DNA of 64,000 nt from assembly GCA_050260775.1 (NCBI GenBank), contig JBLNCP010000027.1:53527-117526 (forward strand). The letters run 5' to 3'. The translations under genes were made by a program, and so were the position numbers. The notes beneath the pieces are model-generated. The model saw only the letters and a list, made by a program, of their open reading frames with translations. It did no database searches and was not told the DNA's origin. Position 1 is the first letter of the stretch. Each line of letters starts with the position of its first letter. The stretch comes from CALABS01 sp050260775 (GTDB taxonomy: Bacteria > Pseudomonadota > Alphaproteobacteria > Rhodospirillales > Magnetospirillaceae). Positions 8,885 through 16,604 of this stretch are shown here, in pieces.

Positions 8885-9721
8885 CTAGCGTTGCCGCGTT
8901 GCACAAAAAAAAGTGGACCTGCCCGCCTGGACGATGCGGCGTATGCCCCCGTCGCCGGCGCCGCAATCGCAGCCCGGACAGGGTTTGCCTTCACGGCCGT
9001 AGACGGCGAAACGATGCTGGAAATAGCCCAGTTCACCGGTCGGCTGGACGTGGTCCTTGAGCGAGGACCCGCCGGCGGCGATCGCTTCCGCCAGCACCGC
9101 CTTGATGGCGTCGACCAGCGGACCGATCTCGCCCGGGGCCAGCGACCCGGCCTCGCGGGTCGGCGCGATGCCGGCGCGGAACAGGCTCTCGCAGACGTAG
9201 ATGTTGCCGAGCCCGGCCACCACGGTCTGGTCGAGCAGCGCCGTCTTGATGGGGGTGGCCTTGCCGGCCAGGCGCGCGGCGAGGACGGCCGCGGTGAAGG
9301 CGGCCTCCAGCGGCTCCGGGCCCAGGCCGGCGAGCAGGGGATGGGCGGCGAGCTCCGACGGCGCGCACAGGGTCATCAGGCCGAAGCGGCGCGGGTCGGT
9401 GAAGGTGACCACCGTGCCGTCGTCGGTGCGGAATTCCACATGGTCGTGCCGGCCGGGCGGCTCGTTGCGTCCCCGGGTGATGACCATGCGGCCGGACATG
9501 CCGAGATGTCCCAGCAGGACCACCTCGTCCAGCGTCACCACCAGGTACTTGGCGCGGCGCCCCACGCGCTCGATGCGCCGGCCGGTCAGCCGCTCGGCGA
9601 AGCGCTCGGGAAAGGGGGCGCGCAGGTCGGGGCGGCGCGTCTCCACCGCCACCAGGGTGCGGCCCTCCCACACCGCGGCCAGCCCGCGCGCGACGGTTTC
9701 GACCTCGGGAAGCTCGGGCAT
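8885..9721 (-). CDS. mutM: Formamidopyrimidine-DNA glycosylase
   Basis: Base-excision repair glycosylase/AP lyase removing 8-oxoguanine and formamidopyrimidines. The 278-residue protein has the N-terminal catalytic MPELPE (Pro2, Glu3), Lys58, the helix-two-turn-helix motif in GLGNIYVCESL, and the GRSTFF loop with the DNA-binding arginine. The C-terminal zinc finger is unusual: cysteines are at 248, 251, 253 and 273, but the expected fourth ligand is Arg276 in FFCATRQR. It follows the upstream exported-protein gene by two bases. Confidence 0.94.
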   Translation of the reverse strand: MPELPEVETVARGLAAVWEGRTLVAVETRRPDLRAPFPERFAERLTGRRIERVGRRAKYLVVTLDEVVLLGHLGMSGRMVITRGRNEPPGRHDHVEFRTDDGTVVTFTDPRRFGLMTLCAPSELAAHPLLAGLGPEPLEAAFTAAVLAARLAGKATPIKTALLDQTVVAGLGNIYVCESLFRAGIAPTREAGSLAPGEIGPLVDAIKAVLAEAIAAGGSSLKDHVQPTGELGYFQHRFAVYGREGKPCPGCDCGAGDGGIRRIVQAGRSTFFCATRQR

Positions 9722-9722
9722 G

Positions 9723-10337
9723 TCAGCGCTGGGCCATCTCGTCGAACTGGCGGGTGAAGTCGGCGCGGATCGCCTCGGCGGATGCCGGCCAGGTCGAAGG
9801 CGGCGTGGTGCCGGCCGTGCGTCCGCCCATGCCGGTCAGCCCCTGGGCGCAGACCCAGTCGGGTTCCACCACGGTGTCGAACAGCGGCTGGCGGCCCAGC
9901 GCCCGCTTGCCGGCGGCGGCGAAATCCTGGGGATGGTTGCGGCCCCAGCGGGCCACCGCCTCCGCCTGCCGCGCCAGGCCCGAGACGGCGCGGCGCGCGG
10001 TCGAATCGATGCAGCGCGACGAATCATAGAGGCCGCGCATCATGGCCAGGGCGTACCACTCCAGCGCCTCGTTCGGGTTCTCGCCCAGCAGGCGGCGCGA
10101 CAGGTCGAACAGGAAGCCGGGCGACAGCCGGTCGGCGTTGGCACGCTCCCAGGCGATCACCTCGCCGTTGCGGGCGGGCGGGATGTAGGCGAGGCGGCCA
10201 AACAGCTCGGCTTGGTCCTGCCAGTGGGAGGGCACCGGCTCGGGCAGCGACGTGTCGGTGGCCATGGCCGGGGTGCCGACCAGCATCATCGGGGCCAGCA
10301 GAAGGGCGGCCAGCGCCGCCGCAAGGGTTCGGGTCAT
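9723..10337 (-). CDS. Exported hypothetical protein, 204 residues
   Basis: Not recognised. It has a signal peptide (about residues 1-26, ending TPAMA) and a mature region rich in helices, including an EALEWYALAMMRGLYDSSRCIDSTARRA stretch (residues roughly 90-117) reminiscent of helical repeat proteins. Two cysteines in the mature part (in SRCID and VCAQG) could form a disulfide in the periplasm. It lies directly upstream of mutM on the same strand. Confidence 0.75.
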   Translation of the reverse strand: MTRTLAAALAALLLAPMMLVGTPAMATDTSLPEPVPSHWQDQAELFGRLAYIPPARNGEVIAWERANADRLSPGFLFDLSRRLLGENPNEALEWYALAMMRGLYDSSRCIDSTARRAVSGLARQAEAVARWGRNHPQDFAAAGKRALGRQPLFDTVVEPDWVCAQGLTGMGGRTAGTTPPSTWPASAEAIRADFTRQFDEMAQR

Positions 10338-10379
10338 CGGCGTCCCTATTCACCGTGGGACCGCCACCCTAGCCCCCGC

Positions 10380-10799
10380 CTAGTCTCCAGACAAGTGGAG
10401 GACGACGCGCCTTTGGTGGGGACGGGTGCGATGCTCGAACACATAGAGGCCCTGCCAGGTCCCGAGCGCCATCCGGCCGTCGAGGACCGGGATCGACAGG
10501 CTGGTCTGGGTGAGCGCGGCACGGATGTGCGCCGGCATGTCGTCGGGCCCTTCCATGGTGTGGCGGTAGAGGGCGGGGTCTTCCTGGACGATGCGGCGGA
10601 AGAACGCGTTGAGGTCGGCCAGGACGTCGGGGTCGGCGTTCTCCTGGACGGTCAGGCTGGCCGAAGTGTGCTGGATGAACACCGTCAGCAGCCCGGTCCG
10701 GATGCCGGAGGCGCGCACGAAGGCCGAGACCTCGGCGGTGACGTCGACCAGACCCTGGCCGCGCGTGGCGACGGTCACAACGGTATGGGCCTGCGGCAT
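10380..10799 (-). CDS. YjbQ (UPF0047) family protein, canonical copy
   Basis: Small cytoplasmic beta-fold protein of the YjbQ family, members of which have been linked to weak thiamin phosphate synthase activity. The 139-residue sequence keeps the family motifs: QHTSASLTVQEN, the DDMPAH segment, LSIPVLDG and LGTWQGLYVFEH. AGAGGGG precedes the ATG. A shortened paralogue lies 1.2 kb upstream on the same strand, with an alpha/beta-hydrolase gene between them. Confidence 0.88.
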   Translation of the reverse strand: MPQAHTVVTVATRGQGLVDVTAEVSAFVRASGIRTGLLTVFIQHTSASLTVQENADPDVLADLNAFFRRIVQEDPALYRHTMEGPDDMPAHIRAALTQTSLSIPVLDGRMALGTWQGLYVFEHRTRPHQRRVVLHLSGD

Positions 10800-10808
10800 C
10801 GGACCCCT

Positions 10809-11894
10809 CTAGAACCTTTCCTCCAGGAAGCCCTGGACGGTGCGGAACAGCTGCTCGCGGTTGCGCTCCATCATGGCGGAGTGGGTGGCCTCTCCCAGCA
10901 GCACATAGCGACGCTGCGGCGCCTTCGACAGGCGGGCGAACACCGCCAGACCCATGGCCGGCGGGTTGTCCTGATCCCATTCGCCCTGGACCACCAGGGT
11001 GGGGACCGGGACCTTCTCGGGCTGCCACGGCGCCAGGTGCCGGGCCCAGGTGGTCAGCGCGTCGGCGACCACACCGTTGGGCACCCGCAGGGTGTCGTCC
11101 GTGGCGGCGCCGGGATCGCTGGCGCGCATGGCCTCGGACCAGGCATTGAGCCAGTGGGCGGGCACGATGTCCTTGCGCCGGCTTTCCGGAATGCTCTTCA
11201 GCCAATGCTCGCGGACCTGCGCAAGGCGGACGGTTCGCCACGCTCCCAGCTTGCCGAGGTCCGGCGGCGTCTCGCCGTCGCGCAGCCATTGCGGGGCGTA
11301 GAGCACGAGGCGCTCGACCTTGTCGACCGTCTGCGTGGCGTAAAGGCCGGCCAGGGTGGCGCCCCACGACCAGCCGACCAGCGTCACCCGCGGCACGTTG
11401 CGGCGCGAGGTGATGAAGTCGATCGCCTTGGCGACGTCCAGCATCGCCTCGGCGGTGGTCGCCGCCGGCGCCCCCTCTTCGGCGGGACGCGCCATGGATT
11501 GCGGGCGGCCGGACTTGCCGTAGCCGCGCACGTCGAGGACGTAGACGTCGTAGCCGCGCCGCGCCATCCAGTCGAGCCAGCTGGTGCCGTCGAGCTGAAG
11601 GTCGAAGGTGGCCTCGCCGGGGAAGGTGGCGCCGTGCAGGAACAGCACCGTGCGCTCGGGGCGGAAATCGTAATACTCGGCCGGATGCTTGTTGCGGATG
11701 AACAGCGGCAGGTCGCTGTCCTTGGCCGGAACCGTGAAGTCCTCGACCACCACCGCGTCGGTGCCCCGGCCCTGCACCTGCGGCGGCGTGCTGGTGCCGC
11801 CGCAAGAGGAAAGCGCCAAAGCCAGCGCCAGGGCCGCGGTGCGGCCCCCCAAAGCCAGCGCCAGGGCCGCGGTGCGGCCCCATCGAACGATCAT
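10809..11894 (-). CDS. Alpha/beta-hydrolase, predicted lipoprotein
   Basis: Predicted envelope lipoprotein with an alpha/beta-hydrolase fold. The 361-residue product has a lipobox (ALSSC near residue 30) after a long signal peptide. The core has the oxyanion motif FLHGATF, the nucleophile elbow GWSWGA, an acid in QGEWDQDN and a late histidine in GEATHSAM, giving a Ser-Asp-His triad. The start at 11894 is preceded by GAGGGGAG. The signal peptide contains an in-frame 33-base tandem duplication, so GRTAALALAL appears twice. Substrate unknown. It lies between two YjbQ genes. Confidence 0.85.
   Translation of the reverse strand: MIVRWGRTAALALALGGRTAALALALALSSCGGTSTPPQVQGRGTDAVVVEDFTVPAKDSDLPLFIRNKHPAEYYDFRPERTVLFLHGATFPGEATFDLQLDGTSWLDWMARRGYDVYVLDVRGYGKSGRPQSMARPAEEGAPAATTAEAMLDVAKAIDFITSRRNVPRVTLVGWSWGATLAGLYATQTVDKVERLVLYAPQWLRDGETPPDLGKLGAWRTVRLAQVREHWLKSIPESRRKDIVPAHWLNAWSEAMRASDPGAATDDTLRVPNGVVADALTTWARHLAPWQPEKVPVPTLVVQGEWDQDNPPAMGLAVFARLSKAPQRRYVLLGEATHSAMMERNREQLFRTVQGFLEERF
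11818..11881. repeat. 33-base tandem duplication inside a signal peptide
   Basis: Two consecutive 33-base units beginning AAAGCCAGCGCCAGGGCCGC; at least 31 positions are identical. The length is a multiple of three, so the hydrolase frame is kept and the signal peptide gains eleven residues. Confidence 0.9.
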
Positions 11895-11959
11895 GCCCCA
11901 CTCCCCTCGGTATGACCGTCGTATGATGGCCATGGGTGGGGCCGGGTGTCAAAGGGGGC

Positions 11960-12337
11960 TTATTCGCCCAGCAGATGCAGCACCAGCGACCGCTTCTGCG
12001 GCGTCTCGCGGTGCTCGTGCAGATAGATGCGCTGGCGCGCCCCCAGCGCGATGCGCCCGCCCGTCACCGGGATGGACAGCTGGACGCTGGTCACCGGCGA
12101 GGTGAACTCGCCGTAATCGCTGGTCGGGCGGTATTCCAGGCGCTGGAAGTAGGTCATCAGGTCGTCGCGGTCGGCGTGCTCCTGCACGGTGAGATGCGCC
12201 GAGACGTGCTGCAGGAAGACGATGAGCAGGCCCGTTTCGATGCCCTGGCGCTCGACCCAGCCGGTGACGTCGCGGCTGATGTCATGGTTGCCCTGGCGGC
12301 GGGTCTGGATGGAGATGGTTTCCTGTACCTGCCTCAT
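11960..12337 (-). CDS. YjbQ (UPF0047) family protein, divergent short paralogue
   Basis: The 125-residue protein matches YjbQ over its N-terminus (IETGLLIVFLQHVSAHLTVQE) and C-terminus (LSIPVTGGRIALGARQRIYLHEH). It lacks the central DDxxAH segment found in the canonical copy at 10380-10799, where a shorter, unrelated stretch (RPTSDYGEFTSP) stands instead. The conserved TSAS is VSAH and GTWQ is GARQ. A changed or lost activity is inferred. It begins immediately after the queC stop (TGAATG), so it is probably co-transcribed with queC. Confidence 0.82.
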   Translation of the reverse strand: MRQVQETISIQTRRQGNHDISRDVTGWVERQGIETGLLIVFLQHVSAHLTVQEHADRDDLMTYFQRLEYRPTSDYGEFTSPVTSVQLSIPVTGGRIALGARQRIYLHEHRETPQKRSLVLHLLGE

Positions 12338-13039
12338 TCACCCCGACACCCGGCCGGCGTAGCGCGCGGGGTCGGGCCGGCCGGCTTCGGCGAACCCCTT
12401 GAGGCGCAGGCGGCAGGCGTCGCAGCGCCCGCAAGCCTCACCTTCAGGGGTGGGGTCGTAGCAGCTCGAGGTCAAGGCGTAATCCACCCCGAGCGCCAGA
12501 CCGCGCCGAATGATCTCGGCCTTGGTCAGGCTGATGAGCGGGGCGTGGAGGGTGAGTTTGTTGCCCTCGACGCCCGCCTTGGTCGCCAGGTTGGCCATGC
12601 GCTCGAAGGCGGCGACGTATTCGGGGCGGCAGTCGGGATAGCCGGAATAGTCCACCGCGTTGACGCCGATGAAGATGTCGCTGGCGCCCAGCACCTCGGC
12701 GTAGGCCAGCGCGAAGGACAGCATGATGGTGTTGCGGGCCGGCACGTAGGTGACCGGGATCTCGGCGCTCATGGCCGCCTCGTCGCGGTCCTTGGGGACG
12801 GCGATGTCGGCGGTCAGCGCCGATCCGCCGAACGCCCTCAGGTCGATGTCGACGATGCGGTGCTGGAGCGCCCCGCCGTGTGCGGCCACCCGGCGCGCGC
12901 AGTCGAGTTCGGCGAGATGGCGCTGGCCGTAGCGGAACGACAGCGCGGCGCAGTCAAACCCCTGCTCGCGGGCGATGGCGAGCACGGTGGCGGAATCGAG
13001 TCCGCCCGATAGCAGGACGACCGCGATCGGCTTTGTCAT
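12338..13039 (-). CDS. queC: 7-cyano-7-deazaguanine synthase QueC
   Basis: ATP-dependent enzyme converting 7-carboxy-7-deazaguanine to preQ0 in queuosine biosynthesis. The 233-residue protein has the PP-loop LLSGGLDSAT near residues 9-18, the QRHLAEL segment, VPARNTIMLS, and the C-terminal zinc-binding cysteines in SSCYDP, EACGRCDACRLR. The length is normal. It follows the panD-like gene by four bases and abuts the yjbQ paralogue. No other que genes are in the window. Confidence 0.96.
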   Translation of the reverse strand: MTKPIAVVLLSGGLDSATVLAIAREQGFDCAALSFRYGQRHLAELDCARRVAAHGGALQHRIVDIDLRAFGGSALTADIAVPKDRDEAAMSAEIPVTYVPARNTIMLSFALAYAEVLGASDIFIGVNAVDYSGYPDCRPEYVAAFERMANLATKAGVEGNKLTLHAPLISLTKAEIIRRGLALGVDYALTSSCYDPTPEGEACGRCDACRLRLKGFAEAGRPDPARYAGRVSG

Positions 13040-13042
13040 GGC

Positions 13043-13585
13043 CTACAGCGAGAAATGACTGGCGACGAAATTGTCGATCTCCGATTCCGGCCAGCCCTTC
13101 TTGCGCAGGTCGGAGCGGACCGCCGCGATGTCCACGTTGGGCCAGGTGTGGCAGCTTTCAACCGTGTGCCGGTCGGCGTCCATGATGCGGAAATCGTAGG
13201 GGCGCTTCTCGCTCTGGAAGACGTCGTAATAGAGCACCTGGTCGACCTGGTTGTCGGGCAGGAAGGTCAGGATGCGCGGCTTCAGGGTGTAGAGCGCCTC
13301 GGGCCCGTCCACGTAGTCGGCGGCGGCGATGATGATCTCGTCGCCGATCTGGCAGGTGCGGGCGGCGGCACCGTTGAGGATGCAGCAGCGCGATCCCGGC
13401 TTGCCGAAGATGACGTAGGTGGAGATCCGCGCGCCCGAGCTCTTGTTCCAGATCTCGACGAATTCCATCGGATAGATGCCGGCCATCGCGCACTGTTCGG
13501 GGTCCAGCGTGATGGAACCGTGATAGTTCAGATCGGCGCTGGTGACCCGGATGCCGTGCAGCTTGGCGCGGATGACCTTCATCAT
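13043..13585 (-). CDS. panD: Aspartate 1-decarboxylase with C-terminal extension
   Basis: Pyruvoyl enzyme making beta-alanine for pantothenate. Residues 1-120 match bacterial PanD: AKLHGIRVTSADLNYHGS with the Gly-Ser self-cleavage site at about 23-24, the active-site lysine (AKLH), the arginine and tyrosine of ARISTYVI, and NGAAA. The protein is 180 residues, whereas ordinary PanD is about 115-130; the extra 55-60 residues (from about YYDVFQSEK to FVASHFSL) are charged and helix-like. No clear ribosome-binding site precedes either of two adjacent ATGs (13585, 13582). Confidence 0.85.
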   Translation of the reverse strand: MMKVIRAKLHGIRVTSADLNYHGSITLDPEQCAMAGIYPMEFVEIWNKSSGARISTYVIFGKPGSRCCILNGAAARTCQIGDEIIIAAADYVDGPEALYTLKPRILTFLPDNQVDQVLYYDVFQSEKRPYDFRIMDADRHTVESCHTWPNVDIAAVRSDLRKKGWPESEIDNFVASHFSL

Positions 13586-13684
13586 GGGGGATAGCCCGGA
13601 CGGTTGGCGGATGGCGGATGCGTAGCGCCTGCGGTCCCGTGGCGCAACACATTATTCATCGCGGCGGCCGGGCGATTTCGGAAT

Positions 13685-13706
13685 GGCCCCGCGGCAGGCG
13701 GGGCCG
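13685..13706 (-). terminator. GC hairpin after the 49-residue frame
   Basis: Perfect 8-bp stem GGCCCCGC/GCGGGGCC with a five-base loop, on the downstream side of the small minus-strand frame. There is no run of T, so termination is only suggested. Confidence 0.35.
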
Positions 13707-13712
13707 CCCCGG

Positions 13713-13862
13713 CTAGACGATGCACGCCACGCGCGCCCGCTGGATGCGGACCTGCTCGGCCCTCGCGGCCTCCGCCGCCGGGGCGGTGGGGTGTTGCGGG
13801 CCGGCGGCGGGCACGGGCTTGGGCTGGGCGGCGGCGGGGCGGGAAGCGGTCTGGGGCTGCAT
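13713..13862 (-). CDS. Small Pro/Ala-rich hypothetical protein, 49 residues
   Basis: Short reading frame preceded by CGAGGACGTC (a plausible ribosome-binding site). The N-terminal half is rich in proline, alanine and glutamine; the C-terminus, EAARAEQVRIQRARVACIV, is amphipathic. Just after its stop codon is an 8-base-pair GC hairpin (13685-13706). The same frame is open upstream without an obvious start. No family recognised; it could be a remnant or a chance frame in GC-rich DNA. Confidence 0.35.
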   Translation of the reverse strand: MQPQTASRPAAAQPKPVPAAGPQHPTAPAAEAARAEQVRIQRARVACIV

Positions 13863-13984
13863 GACGTCCTCGGGCGCCGGTGTCGGGAACCTGGGGCCGG
13901 CCGGCGCGCACCGTCCCCATGGCGCACACCATGGGGGGTGAGTGCGGCATCTTTCGGGGTAGAGGTGTGGCGGAATGATGGCGA

Positions 13985-16537
13985 CTACAGGCAGAGGATG
14001 TCCGAGGCCGTCAGCGAAACCTGGGTGTCAAACTTGGCGAGCAGGATCGGCGCGGCGGTCCCCGAACCGTCACGGTCCCAATACAGCCGGTAATCGTCAT
14101 TGTCGTAAATCAGGCGGTCCGCCGTGCCGGCTGCCGCCCCGCTGTCGTTGGCGATGAAGGCGGCGGCGACGGTGGCGCCGGTCAAGGTGAACGCCTTGCC
14201 GGTCAGGGCGATCTTGTCCGTGCCCGCGACAAAATCCGTGATCAGGTCGCCGGCTTCGTTGCTGGCGGTGAAGCAGAAGCGGTCGGCGCCCGCGCCGCCG
14301 GTCAGCGTATCGGCCCCCTTGCCACCGGTCAGGGTGTCGTTGCCACCGCCGCCGACCAGCAGGTTGTCGGCGGCGTTGCCGATGCCGGTGAAGGCGCCCG
14401 AGCCAATGAAGCTCAACGCCTCGATGAAGGCGAGCTTGGCCAGCGAGAAGGTGGCGAGGGTCGTCTGCACCTCGTCGAGCCCGGCCGAATCCTTGATGAC
14501 GTCCTTGGCGTTGTCGATCACGTAGACGTCGTTGCCGGCGCCGCCGTTCAACGTGTCGGCGCCGCCGCCGCCGTCGAGGGTGTCGTTGCCCCCTTGGCCG
14601 AGGATCGTATTGGCGAGCACATTGCCAATGCCGTGGAAATCCGAGGTGCCGGCGTATTCCAGGTTCTCCACCTCGTCGGCCAAGGTGATTTCGGCAAGGG
14701 TGGTCAGCACCTTGTCCTTGCTGCCGCCCTTGGCCAGTTCGATGACCATGTCGTGGGAATCGTCCACCTTGAACAGGTCGTCGCCGTCGCCGCCGGTCAG
14801 CTTGTCGGCCCCGGTTCCGCCGTCGAGGGTGTCGTTGCCGGCCCCGCCGTCGAGGGTGTCGTCGCCGTCGCCGCCGGCCAGCAGGTTGGCCAGCGCGTTG
14901 CCGGTGCCGACGAAGGCGCCCGATCCGGTGAACCGAAGGTTTTCGATGGCCGTGAAGGAGGCCAGGCTGAACGCGGCAAGGTCGGTTTCGATGGCGTCGA
15001 TGCCCTTCTTCTCGACGATGACGTCTCCGGCGCCCAGGCGGTAGACGTCGTTGCCGTCGCCCCCTTTCAGGGTGTCGGCCCCGGCTCCGCCGTCCAGGGT
15101 GTCGTTACCGGCCCCGCCATCCAGGACGTTGGCGGCATCGTTGCCGATCAGCGTGTCGTTCGCCTTGCCTCCGGTCGCATTGACGGCGTCGCTGCCTGTC
15201 AGCCGCAGGACCTCCACGTTGGCGGCGATGGTGGCGCTGACGTCGGAGACCATTTGATCGGCGCCGCCGCCCGCCGCCTCGATGATCACGTCCCCGGCGC
15301 GGAATACGAAGAGGTCGTCACCGGTGCCGCCGATCAGGGTATCGGTCCCGGCGGTGCCGTCCAGCGTATCGTCGCCGCTGCCGCCGATCAGGGTGTCGGC
15401 GCCGGTGCCGCCGGTCAGGGTGTCGTCGCCGCCCCGTCCGCCCAAGAGCCCGTCGCCGGTCAGCACGTCCTCGCCGGCGGTGCCGCCGGCATGGACGATG
15501 GTCCAGGTCACCGTCTGCTCCAGCAGCTTGCGGTCGTTTTCGCCGCGCACCCAGTCGGTGTCGTCATAGGCACGGACCACCACGGTGTGGCTGCCGATCG
15601 ACAGGTCGTCGAGGGTGAAGGCCTCGCCGGTGAGGTCGATCGCCTGGCCGTCGACCTTCCAGGCCAGCTTGATGATGGCGGGGTCGATGGTGTCGACGGC
15701 GAGCTCGTCGGGGGCGAGCAGGGTGCCCTTGTTGTCGGTCCACCAATCGAGCGGGTCGACCTTCTTGTAGAAGTCGATCACGAACTGCTCGCGCGCGATC
15801 GGATCGAATGGCGATCCCAGCGACAGCATCTTGGATTCAGGCGACGGATGGTAGATGCCGGCGTCGGAATAAAGGCCGCCGGGATAGGCACCCACCGGCG
15901 CGCTCATCCAGTCTTCCTGGTAGCCCAGCCATTCCGACCACTTGTCGCCGGTGGCGCTCGTGCTGACGTTGACCTGCGAAGGTTCGGTCCCCGTGTAGGT
16001 GGGGTACGAATAGCCGTACTCGTCGGCCAGCCCGCAGAAGGAATGCCCCATCTCGTGCAGGGCGATCTCGTAGGCGCTGGCGTTGCCTCCCGCAAAGGTC
16101 GCGTACTTGCCGCCGCCGCCGCCATACTCGGTGTCGTTGACGATGCAAAATCGCATGTCGGCCGAAAGACCGGTACCGGTCAGTGCCGCCTTGACCTTGG
16201 CGTCGGCGGCGCTGTTGTTGATGTACAGCAGGCGGTCGGTAACCTTGTCGTACCAGTAACTGGCATTGAGTGCGGTATCGCGATTGACGCCGGTATGGGG
16301 GTTGTCGGCGCCCGATTCCGCCGAGACGACGTCGACGAGATAGATGTTGAAGAAATTGTGGTAGCGCACGAACGGCTCGGACAGGGTCGCGCCGGTCGAG
16401 AACATGTAGGTGCAGAAGTCCGAGACCTGCGAGGTGTAGGTGGTTCCCAGCTGGTCTGCCGTGTAGCCGTCGCCGATGAACAGTACGTCGACCCGGTTGC
16501 CCGCCGGCCCGTTGTCCACCAAGGTGCGCACTGCCAT
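13985..16537 (-). CDS. M64-family metallopeptidase with C-terminal RTX repeats
   Basis: Predicted secreted zinc protease, 850 residues. Residues 1 to about 280 resemble IgA peptidase M64 domains: DVLFIGDGYTADQL near the start, and the zinc motif HEMGHSFCGLADEY with HExxH at 161-165. Residues about 280-350 form a beta-rich domain. From about 355 to 790 there are many calcium-binding RTX nonapeptides (GGxGxDxL), broken by non-repeat linkers such as ADEVENLEYAG. There is no N-terminal signal peptide, as expected for type I secretion, and the C-terminus ends in hydrophobic residues after an aspartate-containing segment. GGGGAT precedes the ATG. No type I exporter genes are adjacent. Confidence 0.88.
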   Translation of the reverse strand: MAVRTLVDNGPAGNRVDVLFIGDGYTADQLGTTYTSQVSDFCTYMFSTGATLSEPFVRYHNFFNIYLVDVVSAESGADNPHTGVNRDTALNASYWYDKVTDRLLYINNSAADAKVKAALTGTGLSADMRFCIVNDTEYGGGGGKYATFAGGNASAYEIALHEMGHSFCGLADEYGYSYPTYTGTEPSQVNVSTSATGDKWSEWLGYQEDWMSAPVGAYPGGLYSDAGIYHPSPESKMLSLGSPFDPIAREQFVIDFYKKVDPLDWWTDNKGTLLAPDELAVDTIDPAIIKLAWKVDGQAIDLTGEAFTLDDLSIGSHTVVVRAYDDTDWVRGENDRKLLEQTVTWTIVHAGGTAGEDVLTGDGLLGGRGGDDTLTGGTGADTLIGGSGDDTLDGTAGTDTLIGGTGDDLFVFRAGDVIIEAAGGGADQMVSDVSATIAANVEVLRLTGSDAVNATGGKANDTLIGNDAANVLDGGAGNDTLDGGAGADTLKGGDGNDVYRLGAGDVIVEKKGIDAIETDLAAFSLASFTAIENLRFTGSGAFVGTGNALANLLAGGDGDDTLDGGAGNDTLDGGTGADKLTGGDGDDLFKVDDSHDMVIELAKGGSKDKVLTTLAEITLADEVENLEYAGTSDFHGIGNVLANTILGQGGNDTLDGGGGADTLNGGAGNDVYVIDNAKDVIKDSAGLDEVQTTLATFSLAKLAFIEALSFIGSGAFTGIGNAADNLLVGGGGNDTLTGGKGADTLTGGAGADRFCFTASNEAGDLITDFVAGTDKIALTGKAFTLTGATVAAAFIANDSGAAAGTADRLIYDNDDYRLYWDRDGSGTAAPILLAKFDTQVSLTASDILCL

Positions 16538-16604
16538 CGCATGATCCCCGCCAATGATGCCCCGGCGAGAGGATAACTGCTTCCGTTACGGTTGCAAACC
16601 CGCC

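Noticed and set aside
8885..8915. A frameshift at the eight-base homopolymer near the 3' end of mutM explaining the missing zinc cysteine
   Set aside because: Reading the other two frames after the run does not restore a Cys-x-x-Cys-Gln-Arg ending, so the Arg appears genuine rather than a slip.
14280..15440. Closely spaced nucleotide repeats that could suggest a CRISPR array
   Set aside because: The repeats are in frame, vary in sequence and spacing, and translate as RTX nonapeptides; they are coding repeats.
14594..16576. A 660-codon plus-strand frame opposite the RTX protease
   Set aside because: Mirror of the Gly/Asp-rich RTX coding sequence; its product is a Val/Gly/Ala repeat without a domain, while the minus strand shows an HExxH zinc site and calcium repeats.
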